Source of the DNA: Sphingobium sp. TCM1 | GTDB taxonomy: Bacteria > Pseudomonadota > Alphaproteobacteria > Sphingomonadales > Sphingomonadaceae | Direction of reading: 5' to 3' | Length of the DNA: 64,000 nt | NCBI RefSeq assembly: GCF_001650725.1 | Contig: NZ_LXVX01000018.1 | Location: 39,508 to 103,507, forward strand | Shown: positions 19,708 to 28,215 of the stretch, piece after piece | Numbering within the stretch: position 1 is the stretch's first letter | How the letters are laid out: every line of letters starts with the position of its first letter | Program-made: the position numbers and the translations under genes | The notes under the pieces: model-generated | Told to the model about the DNA's origin: nothing | Database searches by the model: none | The model's input: only the letters and a program-made list of their open reading frames with translations

Positions 19708-21582
19708 TTATCCCACGCCCAGCGCCGTCGCGGTCCAATAGGTCAGGCCCGCCGCAACATAGGCCAGCACGAAGAGATAGCCGACCATGAACATCGGCCA
19801 TTTCCAGCCATTGGTCTCGCGCCGCGTCACCGCGATGGTGGAAATGCACTGGGGCGCGAAGATGAACCAGGCAAGGAAGGCGAGGGCGGTCGGCAGCGGC
19901 CACTGGTTCTTGAGCCGGTCGCCCAGGCTCTGTTCCAGCGCTGCCTCGTCATCGCCCGCGTCGATCGAATAGACGGTCGCGAGCGCCGACACGGCGACTT
20001 CGCGCGCGGCCATGGCGGGGATCAGCGCCAGCGAAATGTCGCGGTTGAAGCCGATCGGTTCGAGCACGACATTGAGGCCGCTCGCGATCCGGCCCGCGAT
20101 CGAATGGTCGACCTGGCTGGTGGGATCGCCGTCCGGCACGCGCGGGAAGCTGAGCAGGAGCCACAGGATCACGGTCGAGGCGAAGATGATGGTGCCCGCG
20201 CGCTTGAGGAAGATGATCGCGCGCTGCCACAGGCCAAGCAGGATGTCCTGCGGGCGCGGCCATTGATATTTGGGCATTTCCATCAGGAAGCCGCCGCTCG
20301 CGCCCTTGGTGACGGTGAGCCGCAGGATGAGGGCGACCAGCATGGCGCCGACGATGCCCGCGACATAGAGGCAGAAGAGCACGAAGCCCTGGAGGCCGAT
20401 GCCGAGGCCCCCCCCGAACTCGAAAATGTCGCGAGCCGGGATGAAGGCGCCGATGATGACGGCATAGACCGGCAGGCGCGCCGAACAGGTCATCAGCGGC
20501 GCGATCAGGATGGTGGTCAGCCGGTCTCTGGGGTCGGAGATGGTGCGCGTGGCCATGATGCCGGGAATGGCGCAGGCGAAGGAGGAAAGCAGCGGAATGA
20601 AGGCGCGGCCCGAAAGGCCCACCTTCGCCATCAGCCCATCCATCAGGAAGGCGGCGCGGACCATGTAGCCGGTCGCCTCCAGCATCAGGATGAAGAAGAA
20701 GAGGATCAGGATCTGCGGCAGGAACACCACCACCGAACCCACGCCATTGATGACGCCGTCGACCAGGAAGGAGCGGAGAATGCCGTCGGGCAGGGCGTCT
20801 CGGGCCGCGTTGGCGGCCGCTTCGGCAAAGCCCTCGATCATGGCGATCGGCGCTTCCGACCAGGCATAGACCGCCTGGAACATGATGAAGAGCAGGCCGA
20901 GCAGCAGGATGAGGCCGAAGACGGGATGCAGAGCGACCCTGTCTACCGCCGCGGTGAGGCGACGCGAGGGCGTTTCGCGCACGATCGTGGCGCGCGCGAT
21001 CCGTTGCGCTTCGCGCCGGGTCGCGTCGAAATCCCGGTCCTGTCCGGCAGGATAGGGGCGCGGCGCGCCGTTCAGCAGGCTTTCCAGTTCGGTGCGCAGA
21101 TGATCGAGCCCGCGCTTGCGCACTGCCACGGTCGAAACGACCGGCACGCCCAGTTCGCGCGACAGGATGGCGGCGTCCAGTTCCAGCCCGTCGCGGGTGG
21201 CGAGGTCCACCATGTTGAGCGCGACGATCGTCGGCAGGCCGAGCGCGATCAGTTCCAGCGCGAAGCGCAGATGATTGTCCAGATTGGCCGCGTCGACTAC
21301 GATCACCAGGGCATCGGGCCGTCTCTCGCCGACCTGCCGGCCCATCACCACGTCGCGCGTCACTTGCTCGTCCGGGCTGGCCGAGTCCAGGCTGTAGGTG
21401 CCGGGCAGATCGACCAGCTCGACCGGGCGGCCGTCCGACAGCGACAAGCGGCCGGCCTTGCGCTCCACCGTCACGCCCGGATAATTGCCGAGCTTCTGCC
21501 GCGCGCCGGTCAGGGCGTTGAACAGCGCGCTCTTGCCCGCATTGGGATTGCCGACCAGCGCGATCAGGGGCAGGCCGCTCAT
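19708..21582 (-). CDS. feoB: Ferrous iron transporter FeoB
   Basis: 624 residues. An N-terminal G-protein domain (G1 GNPNAGKSALFNALTG, G3 VDLPGTYSL, G4 NMVD) is followed by a guanine-dissociation-inhibitor-like helical region and a membrane domain with the core motifs PLMTCSARLPVY and FVFAPQC-like (here FIFAPQCISTIA). Imports Fe2+ across the inner membrane. It is shorter than the roughly 770-residue E. coli form but within the range for alphaproteobacteria. The start overlaps the feoA stop by four bases. No FeoC-like gene is present. Confidence 0.96.
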   Translation of the reverse strand: MSGLPLIALVGNPNAGKSALFNALTGARQKLGNYPGVTVERKAGRLSLSDGRPVELVDLPGTYSLDSASPDEQVTRDVVMGRQVGERRPDALVIVVDAANLDNHLRFALELIALGLPTIVALNMVDLATRDGLELDAAILSRELGVPVVSTVAVRKRGLDHLRTELESLLNGAPRPYPAGQDRDFDATRREAQRIARATIVRETPSRRLTAAVDRVALHPVFGLILLLGLLFIMFQAVYAWSEAPIAMIEGFAEAAANAARDALPDGILRSFLVDGVINGVGSVVVFLPQILILFFFILMLEATGYMVRAAFLMDGLMAKVGLSGRAFIPLLSSFACAIPGIMATRTISDPRDRLTTILIAPLMTCSARLPVYAVIIGAFIPARDIFEFGGGLGIGLQGFVLFCLYVAGIVGAMLVALILRLTVTKGASGGFLMEMPKYQWPRPQDILLGLWQRAIIFLKRAGTIIFASTVILWLLLSFPRVPDGDPTSQVDHSIAGRIASGLNVVLEPIGFNRDISLALIPAMAAREVAVSALATVYSIDAGDDEAALEQSLGDRLKNQWPLPTALAFLAWFIFAPQCISTIAVTRRETNGWKWPMFMVGYLFVLAYVAAGLTYWTATALGVG

Positions 21583-21836
21583 GCGTCGCCCTCCTGCGGT
21601 CCAGTACGGACGGTCACGGCGGCAGCATGATTGCGGCGCATGGCGATGGTCATGCGGCCGATCCGGCAGGCGATAGGCCCGCGTCCGAAAAAGCCACCAT
21701 GGTGCAGCGTTTCGACGCTAGCGCCCTCGCACAGGCCGAATTCCCGCAGGCGCTGCCCCTCGATAGCGGAGAGGGCGGACCAGTCGATCAGGTCGACATA
21801 GGCGGGTTGGCGCAAAGGCAGGTCGGTCAGACGCAA
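21579..21836 (-). CDS. feoA: FeoA, ferrous iron transport accessory protein
   Basis: 85-residue SH3-like FeoA protein: LRLTDLPL-type start, EGQRLREFGLCEGASVETLH and CRIGRMTIAMRRNHA. It is thought to act on FeoB at the membrane. The start is a TTG with no strong ribosome binding site. A Fur-like site lies about 25 bases upstream, suggesting iron control of feoAB. Confidence 0.9.
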   Translation of the reverse strand: MRLTDLPLRQPAYVDLIDWSALSAIEGQRLREFGLCEGASVETLHHGGFFGRGPIACRIGRMTIAMRRNHAAAVTVRTGPQEGDA

Positions 21837-21860
21837 GGGAAAGCACTCACAGGCTATTTC

Positions 21861-21875
21861 TGCGAGTGACTATCA
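21861..21875 (-). promoter_or_regulatory. Possible Fur box upstream of feoA
   Basis: TGCGAGTGACTATCA (plus strand) agrees with the 7-1-7 Fur core TGATAATNATTATCA at most positions and lies 25 bases upstream of the feoA start. Match judged by eye; alphaproteobacteria also use RirA and Irr, so this is tentative. Confidence 0.4.
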
Positions 21876-21923
21876 ATACCGATACGAAATGGCCAGCGGG
21901 AATCGTGGCCCCGCGACGGCAGA

Positions 21924-22586
21924 TCATGCTGGCGGATAGCGCAGCCGACCGATGAAGCGCGACAGACTGAGCCGTTCGCCGCCGCCGATGCCCTTCCATT
22001 TGGCCTTGGCCTGTTCGAACCGCATCACGCCCTCGATCCGGCGCGCGAGGAAGGCGCGGCTGTCGGCATGGTCCTCGCTCTCGTCATCGACGAAGACCAG
22101 CAGGGTGGAGGCATAGACCGCAGTCAGCGTCGTGCGCTTGCTGTAGTGATTGAAATCGGTCGCGGTGTCGCCGGCGGCGCGCCACATGATGTCGGCCGCG
22201 CGCCAAGCCAGCTTTGCCGCGCGCGGGGCGTTAGTCGGCAGGGCGAGGATGGCGAGCGCGCGACGCAACGCTTCGCGATCGGGCGCCAGCAGCGCCAGCC
22301 GGGCTTCGACCAGGGCGATGATCTTCCGACGAATCGACAATGTCGCCAGCGCCTCGGCGGGGAGCGCGTCGCTCATCCGGGCGTCGATGCTGGCGAACCA
22401 GGCGTCGATCATGTCGACCGCGCCGTCGGCGAAGGCGAGCTGGGCGATTTCGGCATCGACGCCTTTCTCCGCCGACGCCATCGCAACCGCTTGGGGTCGC
22501 CAGCCGTCGAAGGCGGCGTGGCGCGCCAGCCCGGGCGCCAGCAGGGCACGGATTTCATCGAGGGTGAGGTCGGAGATGTCGCTCAT
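21924..22586 (-). CDS. COQ9-family ubiquinone biosynthesis protein
   Basis: 220 residues. COQ9 proteins are a TetR-like helical fold that binds lipid intermediates and helps a ring hydroxylase in ubiquinone synthesis; they are limited to mitochondria and alphaproteobacteria. Seen here: LTLDEIRALLAPGLARHAAF, the middle ADIMWRAAGDTATDFNHYSK (the strongly conserved W-xx-AGD-xx-D-xN-xYxKR motif) and STLLVFVDDESEDHADSRAF. ATG at 22586 gives the normal N terminus. Confidence 0.92.
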   Translation of the reverse strand: MSDISDLTLDEIRALLAPGLARHAAFDGWRPQAVAMASAEKGVDAEIAQLAFADGAVDMIDAWFASIDARMSDALPAEALATLSIRRKIIALVEARLALLAPDREALRRALAILALPTNAPRAAKLAWRAADIMWRAAGDTATDFNHYSKRTTLTAVYASTLLVFVDDESEDHADSRAFLARRIEGVMRFEQAKAKWKGIGGGERLSLSRFIGRLRYPPA

Positions 22587-22654
22587 GCCGGGCAACCTAG
22601 AGCGATTTCCCGTCAGATGGAACAGCGGAGGGCTCGGAAATCGCGGCCAGCAAA

Positions 22655-23536
22655 TCAGGCGCGTCCCGGCAGGCGCACAAGCACCAGCGCGGCCGCCACT
22701 GCCGCCGTTCCCAGCATGTCGATCGGACCCAGCCACTCGTCGAACAGCAGCCACCCCAGCAGCGCCGACACGGCCGGTTGCAGCAGCAGGCTCAGTCCCA
22801 GGACCAGCGGCGAGAACCAGCCGATTGCGTAGGTGAGCAGCCCCTGGCCGACCAGCTGGCTGGACAGGGCGAGCAGGATGAGCGGCGTCCAGTCGTGCGG
22901 CATGATGGTTTCGCCCAGCGCCAGCGCGCAGAGCAGCAGCACCGGGGTGCTTGCCGCGCTCGACGCCGCCAGCACCGACCAGGCGTCGAGCCGTTCGCGC
23001 GCGCCCTGCACGATCAGCAGATAGGCGGTGTAGAATATCCCCGCGAGCAGGCAGAGCAGGTCGCCATGGAAATTGCCGATGGACAGTTCATAGCTGCCGC
23101 CCATCATCATCAGCGCGCCCGTGCCGGCCAGCGCCAGCGCGGCGGCCTGGATCGCTGTCGGGCGCTGGCGCAGCACCAGCAGCGCCCAGGCGGGCAGGAA
23201 CAGGCCGCTCAGATTTCCGAAAATCGTGGCATTGGCGACTTTGGTGTAGAGAATGCCGATATGCCAGGCCGCGAGGTCCAGCGCGAACACCAATCCGGAC
23301 AGAGCGAGGGCGATCCATTCACGCCGCATGGGCGGCGTGCGCTTCAGTCCCGGCAGCGCCAGCAGGACGAGGAAGGGCAAGGCGAGGCTGAGGCGCCAGA
23401 AGGCCGCTGCGACCGGGCCGACGTCCGAGAGTCGCACCAGCACCGGCCCCAGCGGCAGGATCAGGTTCGCCAGGATCAGGGCGGGAAAGGCGGCGCGCGG
23501 CATGATGATTGTCGCGGCAGGGGTTGAAGTCGGCAT
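22655..23536 (-). CDS. EamA/DMT-family transporter
   Basis: 293 residues with ten hydrophobic segments arranged as two EamA repeats (first begins AFPALILANLILPLGPVLVR, second around FHGDLLCLLAGIFYTAYLLI). Substrate unknown; family members export metabolites or drugs. Divergent from the Old Yellow Enzyme gene; the 70-base gap contains the inverted repeat TTGCATTTTGCAA (23573-23585). Confidence 0.88.
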   Translation of the reverse strand: MPTSTPAATIIMPRAAFPALILANLILPLGPVLVRLSDVGPVAAAFWRLSLALPFLVLLALPGLKRTPPMRREWIALALSGLVFALDLAAWHIGILYTKVANATIFGNLSGLFLPAWALLVLRQRPTAIQAAALALAGTGALMMMGGSYELSIGNFHGDLLCLLAGIFYTAYLLIVQGARERLDAWSVLAASSAASTPVLLLCALALGETIMPHDWTPLILLALSSQLVGQGLLTYAIGWFSPLVLGLSLLLQPAVSALLGWLLFDEWLGPIDMLGTAAVAAALVLVRLPGRA

Positions 23537-23605
23537 GGCGGCTCCCTAGCTGGCTTTGCGCATCAAGTCCCGTTGCATTTTGCAACCATGATGAGGGAGA
23601 ATTTC

Positions 23606-24700
23606 GTGACGACCCTGTTCGATCCCGTCCAACTCGGCGCGGTCAGCGCGCCCAACCGCGTGCTGATGGCCCCGCTGACCCGCGGTCGCGCCACCCGCGA
23701 CCATGTACCCACCCCGATCATGGCCGATTATTATGCACAGCGCGCCTCGGCCGGCCTGATCATCAGCGAGGCGACCGGCATTTCCCGCCAAGGGCTGGGC
23801 TGGCCCTATGCGCCGGGCATCTGGTCCGACGAGCAGGTCGCCGCCTGGAAGCCGGTGACGCAGGCCGTGCATGACAAGGGCGGCCGGATCATCGTCCAGC
23901 TCTGGCATATGGGCCGCGCCGTCCACAGCAGCGTGACCGGCGAGCAGCCGGTGTCTGCCAGCGCTACCGCGGCGCCCGGCGACGCGCATACCTATGAGGG
24001 CAAGAAGCCCTACGAGACCGCGCGGCCGCTGGCGCTGGAGGAAATTCCGGGGCTGATCGACAGCTATGTCCGCGCTGCGCACAATGCGATCGCCGCCGGC
24101 TTCGACGGGGTGCAGATCCATGCCGCGAACGGCTATCTGATCGACGAATTCCTTCGCGACAACAGCAATTTCCGCGACGATGCCTATGGCGGCAGCGTCG
24201 AAAATCGCGTGCGCCTGCTGGGCGAGGTGACGCAGGCGGTGGTGGATGCGATCGGCGCTGACCGCGTGTCGGTGCGCCTGTCGCCCAACGGCGATTCGCA
24301 GGGGGTGAACGACAGCGATCCGGCCAGCCTCTTTGCCCATGCCGCCGATGTACTCGACGCGATCGGCATTGCCTTCCTGGAATTGCGCGAACCCGGACCG
24401 GACGGCACCTTCGGCGCCACCGACGTCCCGCGCCAGTCCCCGCTGATCCGCCAGCATTTCAAGGGGCCGCTGGTGCTCAACAGCGATTATGACGCGGAGC
24501 GGGCGCAGGCGGACCTGGCCAGCGGGCTGGCAGACGCGATCAGCTTCGGCCGCCCACTGATGGCCAATCCCGATCTGGTCGAGCGCCTTCGGACCGACGC
24601 GCCGCTCAACCCGCCCCGGGAGATGACGACCTGGTATGGTCCAACGGCCGAGGGCTATACCGACTATCCGACGCTGGAGCAGGAAAAGGCGGCGGCCTGA
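23606..24700 (+). CDS. Old Yellow Enzyme family ene-reductase (NADH:flavin oxidoreductase)
   Basis: 364 residues. FMN-dependent TIM-barrel enzyme that reduces activated C=C bonds. Family motifs: NRVLMAPLTRGRA, IVQLWHMGR, the catalytic HAANGYLIDEFLRD and DDAYGGSVENR. The GTG at 23606 is taken as start because GAGGGAGA lies just upstream; ATG codons at 23588 and 23591 and a TTG at 23573 are in-frame alternatives. A terminator follows. The physiological substrate is unknown. Confidence 0.93.
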   Translation: MTTLFDPVQLGAVSAPNRVLMAPLTRGRATRDHVPTPIMADYYAQRASAGLIISEATGISRQGLGWPYAPGIWSDEQVAAWKPVTQAVHDKGGRIIVQLWHMGRAVHSSVTGEQPVSASATAAPGDAHTYEGKKPYETARPLALEEIPGLIDSYVRAAHNAIAAGFDGVQIHAANGYLIDEFLRDNSNFRDDAYGGSVENRVRLLGEVTQAVVDAIGADRVSVRLSPNGDSQGVNDSDPASLFAHAADVLDAIGIAFLELREPGPDGTFGATDVPRQSPLIRQHFKGPLVLNSDYDAERAQADLASGLADAISFGRPLMANPDLVERLRTDAPLNPPREMTTWYGPTAEGYTDYPTLEQEKAAA

Positions 24701-24705
24701 ATCAG

Positions 24706-24742
24706 AAGCCCGGCCGGACATCGGGTTCGGCCGGGCTTTTTC
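24706..24742. terminator. Terminator between ene-reductase and ribH
   Basis: AAGCCCGGCCG ... CGGCCGGGCTTTTTC, 11-bp stem; plus-strand T-run is clear, minus strand weaker. Sits between convergent genes. Confidence 0.88.
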
Positions 24743-24763
24743 CTGCCAGTCTTCGGGGCCGGA

Positions 24764-25186
24764 TCAGGCGCCGAATTTTTCGCGCAGCGCCAGCATGGCG
24801 ATCGCCGCCTTGGCCGCTTCGCCGCCCTTGTCCTTCTGGTCGGGACGGGCGCGCACCAGCGCCTGCTCCTCATTTTCCACGGTCAGGATGCCGTTGCCGA
24901 TGGCGATGCCGTCCATGCTGAGCGCCATCAGGCCGCGCGCGCTTTCGTTCGACACCACTTCGAAATGATAGGTTTCGCCGCGGATCACGACGCCGATCGC
25001 GACGAAGCCGTCATAGCGGCCGGTTTCCGCCGCCATCGCCACCGCGCCGGGAATCTCCAGCGCGCCCGGCACCGTCACCACCTCATATTTGTGGCCGGCA
25101 TCGTCCAGCGCGGCCTTCGCGCCTTCGATCAGCAGGTCGTTGAGATGGTCGTAGAAGCGCGCTTCGACGATCAGGAACTTGGCCAT
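24764..25186 (-). CDS. ribH: 6,7-dimethyl-8-ribityllumazine synthase
   Basis: 140 residues, normal for the family. Condenses the RibB product with the pyrimidine intermediate, the penultimate step of riboflavin synthesis. Motifs: [42 protein letters not shown] and [16 protein letters not shown]. Last gene of the rib operon, 12 bases after the RibBX stop. Confidence 0.96.
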   Translation of the reverse strand: MAKFLIVEARFYDHLNDLLIEGAKAALDDAGHKYEVVTVPGALEIPGAVAMAAETGRYDGFVAIGVVIRGETYHFEVVSNESARGLMALSMDGIAIGNGILTVENEEQALVRARPDQKDKGGEAAKAAIAMLALREKFGA

Positions 25187-25198
25187 GCTGATATCCTC

Positions 25199-26482
25199 TT
25201 ACAGTTCGATCGGCCGCTGCCCAACCACGGACAGGTCATAGCCGTCAAGCGCGATCAGGCTGTGGTGGCTGTTGCTGAGCAGGACCATGTCATGCACGCC
25301 CAGCTCCGCCAGTATCTGTGCGCCCACGCCATAGTCGCGCAGTTCGTCCATGCCGGCGACCTTCTGGCCGGCATGGGACCGGATGCTCTGGGTCAGGAAA
25401 TCGTCGCGCTGGCTGCCGGTCAGCATCACGATGAGGCCGGCGCCTTCCTCCGCCACGATTTCCATCGACCGGGCGAGCAGGCCCGCGCGCTTGCCGTTGG
25501 CTCCATAGACATCGTCCAGCAGCGACAATTGATGCATCCGCACCAGAGTCGGCTGGTCGGGCACGACATGCCCCTTCTGCAACACCATCTGCTCGGTATG
25601 GGTCGCCTTGTTATAGAAGGTGATCGCCTTCCACTCGCCGCCCCATTGGCTCTGGAAGTTCGCTTCCGCGCGGCGTTCGACCATATGGTCGTGGCGGCGG
25701 CGATAGGCGATGAGGTCACGGATCGTGCCGATCTTCATCTTGTGCTTCTGGGCGAAGGGGATGAGGTCGTCGAGGCGCGCCATGGTGCCGTCATCCTTCA
25801 TCACCTCGCAGATAACGCCCGAGGGGTTCAGGCCCGCGAGCCGCGCCACGTCGACCGCCGCCTCGGTATGGCCGGTGCGTACCAGCACGCCGCCGTCGCG
25901 GGCCACCAGCGGGAAGACATGGCCCGGCGTCACGATGTCGGCCTTGCCCTTCGACCCGTCGATCGCGACGGAAATGGTGCGGGCGCGGTCGGCGGCGCTG
26001 ATGCCGGTGGTGACGCCCTCGCGCGCTTCGATCGACACGGTGAAGGCGGTTTCGTGCCGGGTGCCGTTGTTGCGGCTCATCAGGTCCAGGCCCAGATGCT
26101 CGACCCGGTCCTTGGTCAGCGTCAGGCAGATCAGGCCGCGGCCATGGGTCGCCATGAAGTTGATCGCATCGGGCGTCGCCATCTGCGCGGGGATGACGAG
26201 GTCGCCCTCATTTTCCCGATCCTCGTCATCGACCAGGATGAACATGCGGCCGTTGCGGGCCTCGTTGATGATCTCTTCGGGGCTGGCGAGCGCGGTGCCG
26301 CCCTCGCGCTTCAGGAGATAGGCTTCCAGCTTGCCCAGCGTCTCGGCGGTCGGATTCCAGTCGGCCTCGCCCAGCTTGCGCAGCGAATTGGCATGGAGGC
26401 CGGCGGCGCGCGCCAGGCCGGAACGGGACATGCCGCCGTCAGTGACGAGGGTGCGGACGGTATCGAGAAGTGCAGACGACAT
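25199..26482 (-). CDS. HTH-RibB-RibX fusion: 3,4-dihydroxy-2-butanone-4-phosphate synthase with degenerate GTP cyclohydrolase II half
   Basis: 427 residues in three parts. Residues about 1-60 form a Xre-like helix-turn-helix (GGMSRSGLARAAGLHANSLR, then ETLGKLEAYL). Residues about 65-270 are a complete RibB domain, making the four-carbon unit of riboflavin (FILVDDEDRENEGDLVIPAQ, TPGHVFPLVARDGGVLVRTG, VICEVM). The C-terminal part has the RibA outline (FLTQ.., YGVGAQILAELGV) but contains no cysteine at all, so the three-Cys zinc site of GTP cyclohydrolase II is absent. That matches the RibBX type known from other Proteobacteria; a separate RibA must exist elsewhere. ATG at 26482 has AAGGAG upstream. 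Confidence 0.9.
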   Translation of the reverse strand: MSSALLDTVRTLVTDGGMSRSGLARAAGLHANSLRKLGEADWNPTAETLGKLEAYLLKREGGTALASPEEIINEARNGRMFILVDDEDRENEGDLVIPAQMATPDAINFMATHGRGLICLTLTKDRVEHLGLDLMSRNNGTRHETAFTVSIEAREGVTTGISAADRARTISVAIDGSKGKADIVTPGHVFPLVARDGGVLVRTGHTEAAVDVARLAGLNPSGVICEVMKDDGTMARLDDLIPFAQKHKMKIGTIRDLIAYRRRHDHMVERRAEANFQSQWGGEWKAITFYNKATHTEQMVLQKGHVVPDQPTLVRMHQLSLLDDVYGANGKRAGLLARSMEIVAEEGAGLIVMLTGSQRDDFLTQSIRSHAGQKVAGMDELRDYGVGAQILAELGVHDMVLLSNSHHSLIALDGYDLSVVGQRPIEL

Positions 26483-26524
26483 GAAACGACTCCTTCCCCG
26501 GATGGGATAGGGGGCGTATATCAC

Positions 26525-26564
26525 ATCACAATGTGATTATTGCAAGGCGCAATCACATTGTGCG
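26525..26564 (-). promoter_or_regulatory. Tandem palindromic sites in front of the HTH-RibBX gene
   Basis: ATCACAATGTGAT (26525-26537) is a perfect palindrome around a central A. A second copy, ATCACATTGTGCG (26552-26564), differs only in its last two bases and overlaps the ribE stop codon. Centres are 27 bases apart, and another ATCACAT half-site lies at 26519-26525. They lie 43-82 bases upstream of a gene whose product has its own HTH domain, so autoregulation is an attractive guess. Confidence 0.55.
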
Positions 26565-27167
26565 GTTGCGAAGGCTCTGCATCCGGTCGAGATAGCGTGC
26601 CAGCACGTCGATCTCCAGGTTGAACGCGCGGCCTTCGGGCAGCGCGTCCAGCGTCGTCGCGGCGGCGGTGTGGGGAATGATGTTGAGGCCGAAATGCACG
26701 CTGCCATCGGCCTGGTCCTCGACGCTGTTCACCGTCAGCGAGATGCCGTCGAGGGTGATCGAGCCCTTGGTGGCGAGGGCCGGCGCCAGTTCGGCCGGTG
26801 CGCGGATGACGAGCCGGGTCGAATCGCCTTCATGGACGGCCGACACCAGATGGCCGATGCCATCGACATGGCCGGTGACGATATGGCCACCCAGTTCGTC
26901 GCCGACCTTGAGCGCGCGCTCGAGGTTCAGGCGGCCGCCCTGTTCCCACAGGCGCGGTGCGGTGCGCGCCACCGTTTCGGCCGACAGGTCGACCGCGAAC
27001 CAGTCCTCGCCCTTTTCCACCACCGTCAGGCAGGCGCCCGAACAGGCGATCGACGCGCCGATCGCGACGCCGTCCATGGCATAGGCGCAGCCGATGACGA
27101 GCCGCAGGTCGCCGCGCTGCTCATGGCTGCGGATGATGCCGATGTCGGTGATGATGCCGGTGAACAT
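26553..27167 (-). CDS. ribE: Riboflavin synthase, alpha subunit
   Basis: 204 residues with the two lumazine-binding repeats: the start MFTGIITDIGII and the second repeat from LGGHIVTGHVDGIG. Forms riboflavin from two molecules of the RibH product. The symbol ribE is used in most bacteria (ribC in some). 59 bases downstream of ribD and 70 bases upstream of RibBX on the minus strand. Confidence 0.95.
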   Translation of the reverse strand: MFTGIITDIGIIRSHEQRGDLRLVIGCAYAMDGVAIGASIACSGACLTVVEKGEDWFAVDLSAETVARTAPRLWEQGGRLNLERALKVGDELGGHIVTGHVDGIGHLVSAVHEGDSTRLVIRAPAELAPALATKGSITLDGISLTVNSVEDQADGSVHFGLNIIPHTAAATTLDALPEGRAFNLEIDVLARYLDRMQSLRNRTM

Positions 27168-27226
27168 AAAGCGACAGTTCCTGAATTCCGTCCGTTCCTT
27201 CAGAACGGGATGCTTCGCGCGCTGAT

Positions 27227-28210
27227 CTAGGCGCTCCGCACCCGCTCGTAAACCTCCAGCCGGTCGACGCCCAGCGCACGCGTTTCGGCGATGCGCCAGC
27301 GGTCATGGGCGTGGGCCAGGTCGGCAAGGCCGATGTCGCCGATCCCCGCCAGCCCGGCGCCGATGACGATCGGCGCGCGATAGAGGAGCAGCCGGTCCAC
27401 CAGGTCCGCGCGCAGAAAGGCCGCTGCGGTTTCCGCGCCGCCCTCGACCAGCAGATGGTCCACCCGGTCGAGCGCGGCGATTTCTTCGGGCGCGCCGATC
27501 CGCGTCCAGCCCCTGGGCGCATCCTTCCGGGTCAGCAGCAGCCGGCGGGGCGAGCGATCCTCCAGCCCGCGCAGGCGCACGTCGAGGCGGGGCGCATCGG
27601 CGCGCAACGTGCCCCCACCCACCAGGATGGCGTCATGCCGCGCCCGCTCCATGTGGGCGTGGGCGCGCGCGTCCGGCCCGGTGATCCAGCGACTCGCCCC
27701 GTCCCTGAGCGCGATCCGGCCGTCGAGCGAGAGGCCCAGCTTGAGCGTCACATGCGGTCGGCCCAGCGTCTGGCGCAACACGAACCCCGCCATCGCGGCG
27801 GCCGCCTCGTCCGCCATCAGCCCCATTTCGACGGCAATGCCCCGATCGCGTAGCCAGGCGGCGCCCTGTCCATCGGTGCGTGGATCGGGATCGCGCAGCG
27901 CGATCACCACGCGGGAAACCCCGGCGCGGGCCATCAGATCGGCGCAGCGCGGGCCGCGTGGGGACAGGTGGAAACAGGGTTCCAGCGTCACATAGCAGCA
28001 AGCCCCGCGCGCCCGGTCCATCGCCTGCTCCAGCGCCTGCGCCTCGGCATGGGGGCGGCCGCCCTTCTGGGTCCAGCCGCGTCCGACGACCTGGCCGTCG
28101 CGGACGACAAGGCAACCGACATTGGGATTGGGCGTGGAAAGGCCGCGCCCGCGCCGCGACAGGGCGATGGCCGCGGCCATCAGGCGCGTGTCGTCTCGGG
28201 GCGAAGTCAT
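27227..28210 (-). CDS. ribD: Bifunctional riboflavin deaminase/reductase RibD
   Basis: 327 residues. N-terminal deaminase with zinc motif HAEAQAL and EPCFHLSPRGPRCADL, and C-terminal reductase (HVTLKLGLSLDGRIAL, LVGGGTLRADAPRL, LLVEGGAETAAAFL). Carries out the second and third steps of riboflavin synthesis. Start at 28210 gives the standard N terminus; the open frame continues upstream through the preceding gene. First biosynthetic gene of the operon; five bases separate it from the upstream membrane protein gene. Confidence 0.95.
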   Translation of the reverse strand: MTSPRDDTRLMAAAIALSRRGRGLSTPNPNVGCLVVRDGQVVGRGWTQKGGRPHAEAQALEQAMDRARGACCYVTLEPCFHLSPRGPRCADLMARAGVSRVVIALRDPDPRTDGQGAAWLRDRGIAVEMGLMADEAAAAMAGFVLRQTLGRPHVTLKLGLSLDGRIALRDGASRWITGPDARAHAHMERARHDAILVGGGTLRADAPRLDVRLRGLEDRSPRRLLLTRKDAPRGWTRIGAPEEIAALDRVDHLLVEGGAETAAAFLRADLVDRLLLYRAPIVIGAGLAGIGDIGLADLAHAHDRWRIAETRALGVDRLEVYERVRSA

Positions 28211-28215
28211 GCCGG

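Noticed and set aside
18982..21630. Long plus-strand open frame (about 880 codons) opposite feoB and the LysE-type gene
   Set aside because: Composition is Arg/Gln/His-rich without domains; it mirrors the third-position G/C bias of feoB on the other strand. Same reasoning for frames opposite kdpB (1078-3270, minus), hppA (43095-45458, minus) and the M13 peptidase (49373-51415, minus).
23573..23585. TTGCATTTTGCAA inverted repeat as an operator for the ene-reductase
   Set aside because: Short, seen once, and partly overlapping possible start codons; no regulator gene is nearby to support it.
25199..26482. Calling the gene a working bifunctional RibBA
   Set aside because: The C-terminal half has no cysteine, so the GTP cyclohydrolase II zinc site is missing.
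26525..26564. CRP/FNR site reading of the ATCACA/TGTGAT repeats
   Set aside because: The half-sites are in the opposite order (TCACA-N-TGTGA) to the CRP consensus TGTGA-N6-TCACA, and the spacing between inner halves does not fit.
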